Shown: one piece after another, positions 29,196 to 42,560 of the stretch | Layout of the letters: each line of letters starts with the position of its first letter | How positions within the stretch are numbered: position 1 is the first letter of the stretch | Source: Urophycis tenuis | Lineage: Eukaryota; Chordata; Actinopteri; Gadiformes; Phycidae | Assembly (NCBI GenBank): GCA_036785325.1 | Contig: JAXIVH010000064.1 | Coordinates: 1,172,001-1,236,000 of the forward strand | Direction: 5' to 3' | Length of the DNA: 64,000 nt | Notes under the pieces: generated by a model | Seen by the model: the letters and a program-made list of their open reading frames with translations, nothing else | What the model was told of the DNA's origin: nothing | Database searches by the model: none | Position numbers and translations under genes: made by a program

Positions 29196-32100
29196 AGCCC
29201 AAACCCGGGTTGGCTAGAAATTTCCAATCCTGGCTCAGTAATGGGGGGGGGTCTGTTATGAATTTTTTTTATTTTTTTTATAAAGCCCACACACGGGGTG
29301 GCTAGAAATTTCCAATCCTGGCTCAGTAAAGGGGGGGGGGGTCTGTTATGAATTTATTTATTTATTTATTCATTTATTTTTTATAAAGCCCACACCCGGG
29401 GTGGCTAGAAATGTCCAATCCTGGCTCAGTAATGGGGGGGGGGGGGGGTTCTGTTATGATTTTTTTATTTTATTTTATATTTTTTTATAAATAAAGCCCA
29501 CACCCGGGGTGGCTAGAAATTTCCAATCCTGGCTCAGTAATGGGGGGGGTCTGTTATGATTTTTTTTTTTTTATTTATAAAGCCCACACACGGGGTGGCT
29601 AGAAATTTCCAATCCTGGCTCAGTAAAGGGGGGGGGGGGGGTCTGTTATGAATTTTTTTATTTTTTTATTTATTTATTTTTTATAAAGCCCACACCCGGG
29701 GTGGCTAGAAATGTCCAATCCTGGCTCAGTAAAGGGGGGGGGGTCTGTTATGAATTTTTTAATTTATTTGTATTTTATTTTTTTATAAAGCCAGCACCCG
29801 GGTTGTCTAGAAATGTCCAATCCTGGCTCAGTAATGGGGGGGGGGGGTTCTGTTATGAATTTTTTATTTTATTATTTTTTTTTTTTATATATAAAGCCCA
29901 CACCCGCGATGGCTAGAAATTTCCAATCCTGGCTCAGTAATGGGGGGGGTCTGTTATGAATTTTTTTTATTTTTTTTATAAAGCCCACACCAGGGGTGGC
30001 TAGAAATTTCCAATCCTGGCTCAGTAAAGGGGGGGGGGGGGGTCTGTTATGAATTTATTCATTTATTTATTTATTTATTTTTTATAAAGCCCACACCCGG
30101 GGTGGCTAGAAATGTCCAATCCTGGCTCAGTAATGGGGGGGGGGGTTCTGTTATGATTTTTTTATTTTATTTTATATTTTTTTATAAATAAAGCCCACAC
30201 CCGGGGTGGCTAGAAATTTCCAATCCTGGCTCAGTAATGGGGGGGGTCTGTTATGATTTTTTTTTTTTTTTTTAGAAAGCCCAACCACGGGGTGGCTAGA
30301 AATTTCCAATCCTGGCTCAGTAAAGGGGGGGGGGGGTCTGTTATGAATTTTTTTATTTTTTTATTTATTTATTTTTTATAAAGCCCACACCCGGGGTGGC
30401 TAGAAATGTCCAATCCTGGCTCAGTAATGGGGGGGGGGTTCTGTTATGAATTTTTTATTTTATTTTTATTTTTTTCATATATAAAGCCCACACCCGGGGT
30501 GGCTAGAAATTTCCAATCCTGGCTCAGTCATGGGGGGGGGGGGGGTCTGTTATGATTTTTTTTTTTTTTTTTTTCTATAAAGCCCACATCCGGGGTGGCT
30601 AGAAATGTCCAATCCTGGCTCAGTAATGGGGGGGGGGGGGGGGGGTCTGTTATGAATTTTTATTTATTTATTATTTTTTTTTTTATATAAAGCCCACACC
30701 CGGGGTGGCTAGAAATTTCCAATCCTGGCTCAGTAATGGGGGTGGGGTCTGTTATTATTTTTTTTATTTATCTTTATTTATTTTTTTTATAAAGCCCACA
30801 TCCGGGGGGCTAGACATTTCCAATCCTGGCTCAGTAATGGGGGTGGGGTCTGTTATTATTTTTTTTATTTATCTTTATTTATTTTTTTTATAAAGCCCAC
30901 ACCCGGGGTGGGTAGAAATGTCTAATCCTGGCTCAGTAATGGGGGGGGGTTCTGTTATGAATTTTTTATTTTATTTTATATTTTTTTATATATAAAGCCC
31001 ACACCCGGGGTGGCTAGAAATTTCCAATCCTGGCTCAGTAATGGGGGGGGGGGGGGTCTGTTATGAATTTTTATTTATTTTTTTTTTTTTTTTTTATATA
31101 AAGCCCACACCCGGGGTGGCTAGAAATTTCCAATCCTGGCTCAGTAATGGGGGGGGTCTGTTATGAATTTTTTTTTTATTATTATTTTTTTTTAATATAT
31201 AAAGCCCACACCCGGAGTCGCTAGAAATTTGCAATTCTGGCTCAGTAATGGGGGGGTCTGTTATGATTTTTTTTAATTTTTTTTTTTATAAAGCCTACAC
31301 CCGGGGTGGCTAGAAATTTCCAATACTGGCTCGGTATGGGGGGGGGGGGGGTCTGTTATGTATTTTTATTTTTATTTTTATTTTTATTTTTATAAAGCCC
31401 ACACCCGGGATGGCTAGAAATTTCCAATCCTGGCTCAGTAATGGGGAGGGGGGGGTCTGTTATGATTTTTTTTTTATATATTTTTTTTTATATATAAAGC
31501 CCACACTCGGGGTGGCTAGAAATTTCCAATCCTGGCTCAGTCATGGGGGGGGGGGTCTGTTATGAATTTTTTATTTATTTTTTATAAAGCCCACACCCGG
31601 GATGGCTACAAATTTCCAATCCTGGCTCAGTAATGGGGGGGGGGGGGGGGTCTATTATGAATTTTTATTTATTTTTTTTATTTTTTTATAAAGCCCACAC
31701 CTGGGGTGGCTAGAAATTTCCAATCCTGGCTAAGTAATGGGGTTGTCTGTTATGATTTTTTTTTAATTTTTTTTTTTTATAAAGCCCAGACCCGGGCTGG
31801 GTAGAAATTTCCAATCCTGGCTCAGTGATGGGGGGGGGGGGGGGTCTGTTATGTTTTTTTTTTTTTTTTTTCATAAAGCCCACACCCGGATGGCTAGAAA
31901 TTTCCAATCCTGGCTCAGTGATGGGGGGGGTCTGTTATGATTTTTTTTTTTTTTTTTTTTAAATAATTTTATTATTTTTTTTATAAAGCCCACACCCGGG
32001 GTGGCTAGAAATTTCCAATCCTGCCTCAGTGATGGGGGGGGGGGGGGGGGGTCTGTTATGATTTTTTTTTTATCAAGCCCACACCCGGGGTGGCTAGTCA

Positions 32101-33084
32101 TTTCCAATCCTGGCTCTGTGATGGGGGGGGTCTGTTATGAATTTGTTTTTTTTATTATTTTGTTATAAAGCCCACCCCCGGGGTGGCTAGAAATTTCCAA
32201 TCCTGGCTCTGTGATGGGGGTGGGGTCTGTTATGATTTTTAATTTTTTTATTTTTTTTTTATAAAGCCCACACCCGGGGTGGCTAGAAATTTCCGATCCT
32301 GGCTCAGTGATGGGGGTGGGGTCTGTTATGATTTTTTTTTAATTTTTTTTTTTATAAAGCCCACACCCGGGGTGGCTAGAAATTTCCAATCCTGGCTCAG
32401 TGATGGGGGGGGGGGGGGGTCTGTTATGATTTTTTTTTTTTTTTTTTTATAAAGCCCACACCCGGGTGGCTAGAAATTTCCAATCCTGGCTCAGTGATGG
32501 GGGTGAGGTCTATTATGATTTTTTTTTTTTTTTTTTTGTATAAAGCCCACACCCGGGGTGGCTAGAAATTTCCAATCCTGGCTCAGTGATGGGGGGGGGG
32601 GTCTGTTATGATTTTTTTATTTATTTTTTTTAATAATTTTATTATTTTTTTTTATAAAGCCCACACCCGGGGTGGCTAGAAATTTCCAATCCTGGCTCTC
32701 TGATGGGGGGGGGGGTCTGTTATGATTTTTTATTTTATTTTTTTTTTCTCAAGCCCACACCCGGGGTGGCTAGTCATTTCCAATCCTGGCTCAGTAATGG
32801 GGGGGGGGTCTGTTATGAATTTGTTTTTTTTATTATTTTTTTCATAAAGCCCACACCAGGGGTGGCTAGAAATTTCCAATCCTGGCTCAGTGATGGGAGG
32901 GGGTCTGTTATGATTTTTTTTTTTTTTTTTTTTTAAATAATTTTATTATTTTTTTCATAAAGCCCACACCAGGGGTGGCTAGAAATTTCCAATCCTGGCT
33001 CAGTGATGGGGGGGGGGGGGGTCTGTTATGAATTTTTTATTTTTTATTTTTTTTAATAAAGCCCACCCCCGGGGTGGCTAGAAA

Positions 33085-34670
33085 TTTCCAATCCTGGCTC
33101 TGTGATGGGGGTGGGGTCTATTTTGATTTTTAATTTTTTTATTTTTTTTTTATAAAGCCCACCCCCGGGTTGGCTAGAAATTTCCAATCCTGACTCTGTG
33201 ATGGGGGTGGGGTCTGTTATGATTTTTTATTTTTTTATATTTGTTTATAAAGCCCACACCCGGGGTGGCTAGAAATTTCCAATCCTGGCTCAGTGATGGG
33301 GGATGTGTCTGTTATGATTTTTTTTTTTTTTTTTTTTATAAAGCCCACACTTGGGTGGCTAGAAATTTCCAATCCTGGCTCAGTGATGGGGGTGGGGTCT
33401 GTTATGATTTTTTTTTTTTTTTTTTTTATAAAGCCCACACCCGGGGTGGCTAGAAATTTCCAATCCTGGCTCAGTGATGGGGGGGGGGTCTGTTATGATT
33501 TTTTTAATTTTTTTTTTAAATATATATATATTTTTTTTTATAAAGCCCACCCCCGGGGTGGCTAGAAATTTCCAATCCTGGCTCAGTGATGGGGGTTGGG
33601 TCTGTTATGATTTTTTATTTTTATTTTTTTTGTATAAAGCCCACACCCGGGTGGCTAGAAATTTCCAATCCTGGCTCAGTGATGGGGGTGGGGTCTGTTT
33701 TGATTTTTTTTATTTTTTTTTTTATAAAGCCCACACCCGGGTTGGCTAGAAATTTCCAATCCTGGCTCAGTGATGGGGGTGGGGGGGGGGGGTCTGTTAT
33801 GATTTTTTTTAATTATTTTTTTTAATAAAGCCCACACCCGGGGTGGCTAGAAAGTTCCAATCCTGGCTCAGTGATGGGGGGGGGGGGGTCTGTTATGATT
33901 TTCATTTTTTTTATTTTTTTATCAAGCCCACACCCGGGGTGGCTAGAAATTTCCAATCCTGACTCTGTGATGGGGGTGGGGTCTGTTATGATTTTTTATT
34001 TTTTTATATTTGTTTATAAAGCCCACACCCGGGGTGGCTAGAAATGTTCAATCCTGATTCAGTGATGTTGGGGGATTTGTTATCATTTTTTATTTTTTAT
34101 TTTTATAAAGCCCACACCCGGGTGGCTAGAAATTTCCAATCCTGGCTCAGTGATGGGGGTGGGGTCTGTTTTGATTTTTTTTTTTTTTTTTTTTATAAAG
34201 CCCACACCCGGGTTGGCTAGAAATTTCCAATCCTGGCTCAGTGATGGGGGTGGGGGGGGGGGGTCTGTTATGATTTTTTTTAATTATTTTTTTTAATAAA
34301 GCCCACACCCGGGGTGGCTAGAAAGTTCCAATCCTGGCTCAGTGATGGGGGTGGGGTCTGTTTTGATTTTTTATTTTTTTATATTTGTTTATAAAGCCCA
34401 CACCCGGGTTGGCTAGAAATTTCCAATCCTGGCTCAGTGATGGGGGTGGGGGGGGGGGTCTGTTATGAATTTTTATTTTTATTTATTTTTTTATTTATAA
34501 TTTTTTTTTTTTATAAAGCCCACCCCCGGGGTGGCTAGAAATTTCCAATCCTGGCTCTGTGATGGGGGGGGGGGGTCTGTTATGATTTTTATTTTTTTAT
34601 TTTTTTATTATTAAGCCCACACCCGGGGTGGCTAGGTATTTCCAATCCTGGCTCAGTAATGGGAGGGGTC

Positions 34671-34701
<31 letters not shown>

Positions 34702-34986
34702 TTTTTTTTTTATAAAGCCCACACCCGGGGTGGCTAGATATTTCCAATACTTGCTCAGTATGATTTTTTTTTTTTATTATTATTTTTTTATTTTTTTTTA
34801 TTTATTTTTTTTTTTATAAAGCCCACACCTGGGGTGGCTAGAAATTTCCAATCCTGGCTCTGTGATGGGGGGGTCTGTTATGATTTTTTATTTTTTTTAT
34901 TTTTTATAAAGCTCACACCCCGGGTGGCTAGAAATTTCCAATCCTGGCTCAGTAATGGGGGGGGGGGGGGGGGGGGGGGGGTCTGT

Positions 34987-35025
<39 letters not shown>

Positions 35026-36636
35026 AGGCCACACCCGGGGTGGCTAGAAATTTCCAATCCTGGCTCTGTGATGGGGGTGGGGTCTATTTTGATTTTTAAT
35101 TTTTTTATTTTTTTTTTATAAAGCCCACCCCCGGGTTGGCTAGAAATTTCCAATCCTGACTCTGTGATGGGGGTGGGGTCTGTTATGATTTTTTATTTTT
35201 TTATATTTGTTTATAAAGCCCACACCCGGGGTGGCTAGAAATTTCCAATCCTGGCTCAGTGATGGGGGATGTGTCTGTTATGATTTTTTTTTTTTTTTTT
35301 TTTATAAAGCCCACACTTGGGTGGCTAGAAATTTCCAATCCTGGCTCAGTGATGGGGGTGGGGTCTGTTATGATTTTTTTTTTTTTTTTTTTTATAAAGC
35401 CCACACCCGGGGTGGCTAGAAATTTCCAATCCTGGCTCAGTGATGGGGGGGGGGTCTGTTATGATTTTTTTAATTTTTTTTTTAAATATATATATATTTT
35501 TTTTTATAAAGCCCACCCCCGGGGTGGCTAGAAATTTCCAATCCTGGCTCAGTGATGGGGGTTGGGTCTGTTATGATTTTTTATTTTTATTTTTTTTGTA
35601 TAAAGCCCACACCCGGGTGGCTAGAAATTTCCAATCCTGGCTCAGTGATGGGGGTGGGGTCTGTTTTGATTTTTTTTATTTTTTTTTTTATAAAGCCCAC
35701 ACCCGGGTTGGCTAGAAATTTCCAATCCTGGCTCAGTGATGGGGGTGGGGGGGGGGGGTCTGTTATGATTTTTTTTAATTATTTTTTTTAATAAAGCCCA
35801 CACCCGGGGTGGCTAGAAAGTTCCAATCCTGGCTCAGTGATGGGGGGGGGGGGGGTCTGTTATGATTTTCATTTTTTTTATTTTTTTATCAAGCCCACAC
35901 CCGGGGTGGCTAGAAATTTCCAATCCTGACTCTGTGATGGGGGTGGGGTCTGTTATGATTTTTTATTTTTTTATATTTGTTTATAAAGCCCACACCCGGG
36001 GTGGCTAGAAATGTTCAATCCTGATTCAGTGATGTTGGGGGATTTGTTATCATTTTTTATTTTTTATTTTTATAAAGCCCACACCCGGGTGGCTAGAAAT
36101 TTCCAATCCTGGCTCAGTGATGGGGGTGGGGTCTGTTTTGATTTTTTTTTTTTTTTTTTTTATAAAGCCCACACCCGGGTTGGCTAGAAATTTCCAATCC
36201 TGGCTCAGTGATGGGGGTGGGGGGGGGGGGTCTGTTATGATTTTTTTTAATTATTTTTTTTAATAAAGCCCACACCCGGGGTGGCTAGAAAGTTCCAATC
36301 CTGGCTCAGTGATGGGGGTGGGGTCTGTTTTGATTTTTTATTTTTTTATATTTGTTTATAAAGCCCACACCCGGGTTGGCTAGAAATTTCCAATCCTGGC
36401 TCAGTGATGGGGGTGGGGGGGGGGGTCTGTTATGAATTTTTATTTTTATTTATTTTTTTATTTATAATTTTTTTTTTTTATAAAGCCCACCCCCGGGGTG
36501 GCTAGAAATTTCCAATCCTGGCTCTGTGATGGGGGGGGGGGTCTGTTATGATTTTTATTTTTTTATTTTTTTATTATTAAGCCCACACCCGGGGTGGCTA
36601 GGTATTTCCAATCCTGGCTCAGTAATGGGAGGGGTC

Positions 36637-36670
<34 letters not shown>

Positions 36671-37016
36671 TTTTTTTATAAAGCCCACACCCGGGGTGGC
36701 TAGATATTTCCAATACTTGCTCAGTATGATTTTTTTTTTTTATTATTATTTTTTTATTTTTTTTTATTTAATTTTATTTTTTTATAAAGCCCACACCTGG
36801 GGTGGCTAGAAATTTCCAATCCTGGCTCTGTGATGGGGGGGTCTGTTATGATTTTTTATTTTTTTTATTTTTTATAAAGCTCACACCCCGGGTGGCTAGA
36901 AATTTCCAATCCTGGCTCAGTAATGGGGGGGGGGGGGGGGGGGGGGGTCTGTTATGATTTTTATTTTTTTTTTTATTTTTTTTTTTTATAAAGGCCACAC
37001 CCGGGGTGGCTAGAAA
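33085..37016 (+). repeat. Higher-order duplication in the satellite, period 1,966 bp
   Basis: Copy 1 (about 33085-35050) and copy 2 (about 35051-37016) match unit by unit, including rare variants: GTCTATTTTGATTTTTAATT (ends 1,966 bp apart near 33120/35086), CAGTGATGTTGGGGGATTTG, an ATT trinucleotide run, a unit with no G run, and AAGCTCACACCCCGGG. Differences are mostly in homopolymer lengths. Confidence 0.9.
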
Positions 37017-37472
37017 TTTCCAATCCTTGCTCAGTGATGGGGGGGGGGGGGGGGTCTGTTATGATTATTTATTTTATTTTATTTTTTTTTTTATAAAGCC
37101 CACACCCGGGGTGGCTAGATATTTCCAATCCTGCCTCAGTGATGGGGGGGGGGGTCTTTTATGATTTTTTTTATTTTTTATTTATTTATTTATTTTTATA
37201 AAGCCCACCCCCGGGGTGGCTAGAAATTTCCAATCCTGTCTCTGTGATGGGGGGGGGGGGGGTTCTGTTATGATTTTTATTTATTATTTTTTTTTTATAA
37301 AGCCCACACCCGGGGTGGCTAGAAATTTCCAATCCTGGCTCAGTGATGGGGGGGGGGGGGGGGTCTGTTATGATTTTTTTTTTTTTTTTTTTTTTTATAA
37401 AGCCCACACCCGGGGTGGCTAGAAATTTCCAATCCTGACTCAGGGATGGGGGGGGGGGGGGGGTCTGTTATG

Positions 37473-37507
<35 letters not shown>

Positions 37508-38760
37508 TAGTATTTTTTTCATAAAGCCCACACCCTGGGTGGCTAGAAATGTCCAATCCTGCCTCAGTGATGGGGGGGGGGTCTGTTATGAATTTTTTTA
37601 TTTTTTTATTTTTTTTTTAGAAAACCCACACCCTGGGTGGCTAGAAATTTCCAATCCTGGCTCAGTAATGGGGGGGGGGGGGGGGGTCTGTTATGATTTT
37701 TTTTTTTTTTTTTTTTTTTATCAAGCCCACACCCGGGGTGGCTAGAAATTTACAATCCTGGCTCAGTAATGGTAGGGGGGGGGGGCTGTAATGATTTTTT
37801 TTTCTTTTTTAATTATTTTTTTTATTTTATTATTTTTTTTATAAAGGCCACACCCGGGTTGACTAGAAATTTCCAATCCTGGCTCAGTAATGGGTGGGGG
37901 TCTGTTATGAATTTTTATTTTTTTATTTTTTAATTATTATTTTTATTTTATTATTTTTTTTATAAAGGCCACACCCGGGTTGACTAGACATTACCAATCC
38001 TGGCTCAGTAATGGGGGGAGTCTGTTATTAATTTTTTTTTTTATTATTATTTTTTCTTTATAAAGCCCACACCAGGGGTGGTTAGACATTTCCAATCCTG
38101 GCTCAGTAATGGGGGGGGGGGGTCGGTTATGAATTTTTTTTCATTTTTTATTTTTTTTTTAGAAAACCCACACCCTGGGTGGCTAGAAATTTCCAATCCT
38201 GGCTTAGTAATGGGTGGGGGTCTGTTATGATTTTTTTTTTTTTTTTTTTTTTTCATAAAGCCCACACCCGGGGTGGCTAGAAATTTCCAATCCTGGCTTA
38301 GTAATGGGTGGGGGTCTGTTATGAATTTTTATTTTTTTATTTTTATTTATTTTTTTTTAATTTTTTTTTTTATAAAGCCCAAACCCGGGGTGGCTAGAAA
38401 TTTCCAATCCTGCCTCAGTGATGGGGGGGGGGGGGGGGGTCTGTTGTGATTTTTTTTATTTGATTTTTTTTTATAAAGCCCACACCCGGGGTGGCTAAAA
38501 ATTTCCAATACTTGCTCAGTAATGGGGGGGGGTCTTTTATGATTTTTTTTTTATTTATCTATTTTTTTTTTTTATGAAGCCCACACCCGGGGTGGCTAGA
38601 AATGTCCAATCCTGTCTCAGTAATGGGGGGGGGGGGGGGGGGGGTCTGTTATGAATTTTTTTGTAATTTTTTTTTTTTTTTATAAAGCCCACACCCGGGG
38701 TGGCTAGAAATTTACAATCCTGGCTCAGTAATGGGGGGGGGGGGGGGGGGGGGGTCTTTT

Positions 38761-41700
38761 ATGAATTTTTATTTATTTTTTTATTTTATTTTTTTTATAC
38801 AGCCCACACCCAGGGTGGCTAGAAATTTCCAATCCTGGCTCAGTGATGGGGGTGGGGTCTGTTATGATTTTTTATTTTTTTATTTTTTTATTTTTTTTAT
38901 TTTTATTATTTTTTTTATAAAGCCCACCCCCGGGGTGGCTAGAAATTTCCAATCCTGGCTCTGTGATGGGGGGGGGGGGGGGGGGGTCTGTTATGAATTT
39001 TTTTTTAATTTTTTTTTTTTTTTATAAAGCCCACACCCGGGGTGGCTAGAAATTTACAATCCTGGCTCAGTAATGGGGGGGGGGGTCTTTTATGAATTTT
39101 TATTTATTTTTTTATTTTATTTTTTTTATACAGCCCACACCCAGGGTGGCTAGAAATTTCCAATCCTGGCTCAGTGATGGGGGTGGGGTCTGTTATGATT
39201 TTTTTTTTTTTTTTTATTAAGCCCACATCCGGGTTGGCTAGAAATTTCAGATCCTGGCTCAGTAATGGGGGGGGGGGGGTCTGTTATGAATTTTTATTTT
39301 TTTATTTTTTATTTTTTTATAATTTTATTTATTTTTTTATAAAGCCCACACCCGGGGTGGCCAGAAATTTCCAATCCTGGCTCTGTGATGGGGGGTCTGT
39401 TATGATTATTATTTTTTTTTTATAAAGCCCACCCCTGGGGTGGCTAGAAATTTCCAATCCTGGCTCTGTGATGGGGGGTCTGTTATGATTTTTTATTTTT
39501 TATTTTTTATTATTAAGCCCACACCCGGGGTGGCTAGACATTTCCAATCCTGGCTCAGGAATGGGGGGGGGGGGGGTCTGTTATTATTAATATTATTATT
39601 ATTTATTTTTTTATAAAGCCCACACCCGGGTGGCTAGAAATTTCCAATCCTGGCTCAGCAATGGGGGGGGGGGTGGGTCTGTTATGATTTTTTTATTTAT
39701 TTATTTATTTTTTTTATTTATTTATTTTTTTTATAAAGCCCACTCCCGGGGTGGCTAGAAATTTCCAATCCTGGCTCAGTAATGGGGGGGGGGTCTGTTA
39801 TGATTTTTATTTATAATTTTTTCTATTAAGCCCACATCCGGGTTGGCTAGAAATTTCCAATCCTGGCTCAGTAATGGGGGTGGGGTCTGTTATGATTTTC
39901 ATTTATTATTTTTTTTATTAAGCCCACATCCGGGTTGGCTAGAAATTTCCAATCCTGGCTCAGTAATGTGGGGGGTCTGTTATGATTTTTTTTTTTTTTT
40001 TTTTTTTTATAAAGCCCACACCCGGGGTGGCTAGAAAGTTCCAATCCTGGCTCAGTGATGGGGGGGGGGGTCTGTTGTGATTTTTTTTTTTATTTTTTTT
40101 TTATAAAGCCCACCCCCGGGGTGGCTAGAAATTTCCAATCCTGGCTCTGTTATGGGGGGGGGGGGGGGTCTGTTATGATTTTTTTTTTTTTATTTTTTAT
40201 AAAGCCCACACCCGGGGTGGCTAGAAAGTTCCAATCCTGGCTCAGTGATGGGGGGGGGGGGGGGGGTCTGCTGTGATTTTTTTTTTATTTTTTTTTTTAT
40301 AAAGCCCACCCCCGGGGTGGCTAGAAATTTCAAATCCTGGCTCTGTGATGGGGGCGGGGTCTGTTATGATTTTTTATTTTTTTATTTTTTTTTTATAAAG
40401 CCCACACCCGGGGTGGCTAGAAATTTCCTATCCTGGCTCAGTGATGGGGGTTGGGTCTGTTATGATTTTTTATTTTTATTTTTTTTATATAAAGCCCACT
40501 CTCGGGGTGGCTAGAAATTTCCAATCCTGGCTCAGTGATGGGGGGGGGGGGGTCTGTTATGATTTTTTTTTATTTTTTTTTATAAAGCCCACACCCGGGG
40601 TGGCTAGAAATTTCCAATCCTGGCTCAGTGATGGGGGGGGGGGGGGGGGGGGGGTCTTTTATGAATTTTTATTTATTTTTTTATTTTATTTTTTTTATAC
40701 AGCCCACACCCAGGGTGGCTAGAAATTTCCAATCCTGGCTCAGTGATGGGGGTGGGGTCTGTTATGATTTTTTATTTTTTTATTTTTTTATTTTTTTTAT
40801 TTTTATTATTTTTTTTATAAAGCCCACCCCCGGGGTGGCTAGAAATTTCCAATCCTGGCTCTGTGATGGGGGGGGGGGGGGGGGGGTCTGTTATGAATTT
40901 TTTTTTTATTTTTTTTTTTTTTTATAAAGCCCACACCCGGGGTGGCTAGAAATTTACAATCCTGGCTCAGTAATGGGGGGGGGGGTCTTTTATGAATTTT
41001 TATTTATTTTTTTATTTTATTTTTTTTTATACAGCCCACACCCAGGGTGGCTAGAAATTTCCAATCCTGGCTCAGTGATGGGGGTGGGGTCTGTTATGAT
41101 TTTTTTTTTTTTTTTTATTAAGCCCACATCCGGGTTGGCTAGAAATTTCAGATCCTGGCTCAGTAATGGGGGGGGGGGGGTCTGTTATGAATTTTTATTT
41201 TTTTATTTTTTATTTTTTTATAATTTTATTTATTTTTTTATAAAGCCCACACCCGGGGTGGCCAGAAATTTCCAATCCTGGCTCTGTGATGGGGGGTCTG
41301 TTATGATTATTATTTTTTTTTTATAAAGCCCACCCCTGGGGTGGCTAGAAATTTCCAATCCTGGCTCTGTGATGGGGGGTCTGTTATGATTTTTTATTTT
41401 TTATTTTTTATTATTAAGCCCACACCCGGGGTGGCTAGACATTTCCAATCCTGGCTCAGGAATGGGGGGGGGGGGGGTCTGTTATTATTAATATTATTAT
41501 TATTTATTTTTTTATAAAGCCCACACCCGGGTGGCTAGAAATTTCCAATCCTGGCTCAGCAATGGGGGGGGGGGTGGGTCTGTTATGATTTTTTTATTTA
41601 TTTATTTATTTTTTTTATTTATTTATTTTTTTTATAAAGCCCACTCCCGGGGTGGCTAGAAATTTCCAATCCTGGCTCAGTAATGGGGGGGGGGTCTGTT

Positions 41701-42560
41701 ATGATTTTTATTTATAATTTTTTCTATTAAGCCCACATCCGGGTTGGCTAGAAATTTCCAATCCTGGCTCAGTAATGGGGGTGGGGTCTGTTATGATTTT
41801 CATTTATTATTTTTTTTATTAAGCCCACATCCGGGTTGGCTAGAAATTTCCAATCCTGGCTCAGTAATGTGGGGGGTCTGTTATGATTTTTTTTTTTTTT
41901 TTTTTTTTTATAAAGCCCACACCCGGGGTGGCTAGAAAGTTCCAATCCTGGCTCAGTGATGGGGGGGGGGGGTCTGTTGTGATTTTTTTTTTTATTTTTT
42001 TTTTATAAAGCCCACCCCCGGGGTGGCTAGAAATTTCCAATCCTGGCTCTGTTATGGGGGGGGGGGGGGGTCTGTTATGATTTTTTTTTTTTTTTTTTTT
42101 ATAAAGCCCACACCCGGGGTGGCTAGAAAGTTCCAATCCTGGCTCAGTGATGGGGGGGGGGGGGGGGGGGGGGGGGGGTCTGCTGTGATTTTTTTTTTAT
42201 TTTTTTTTTTATAAAGCCCACCCCCGGGGTGGCTAGAAATTTCAAATCCTGGCTCTGTGATGGGGGCGGGGTCTGTTATGATTTTTTATTTTTTTATTTT
42301 TTTTTTATAAAGCCCACACCCGGGGTGGCTAGAAATTTCCTATCCTGGCTCAGTGATGGGGGTTGGGTCTGTTATGATTTTTTATTTTTATTTTTTTTAT
42401 ATAAAGCCCACTCTCGGGGTGGCTAGAAATTTCCAATCCTGGCTCAGTGATGGGGGGGGGGGGGGTCTGTTATGATTTTTTTTTATTTTTTTTTATAAAG
42501 CCCACACCCGGGGTGGCTAGAAATTTCCAATCCTGGCTCAGTGATGGGGGTGGGGTCTGT
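38761..42560 (+). repeat. Higher-order duplication in the satellite, period about 1,900 bp
   Basis: Copy 1 about 38761-40660, copy 2 about 40661-42560. Shared rare variants: GGGTCTTTTATGAATTTT with ATACAGCCCACACCCAGG, ATTAATATTATTATTATT, CAGTAATGTGGGGGGTCTG and AAGCCCACTCTCGGGG. The spacing between matching landmarks is about 1,900 bp. Confidence 0.88.
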
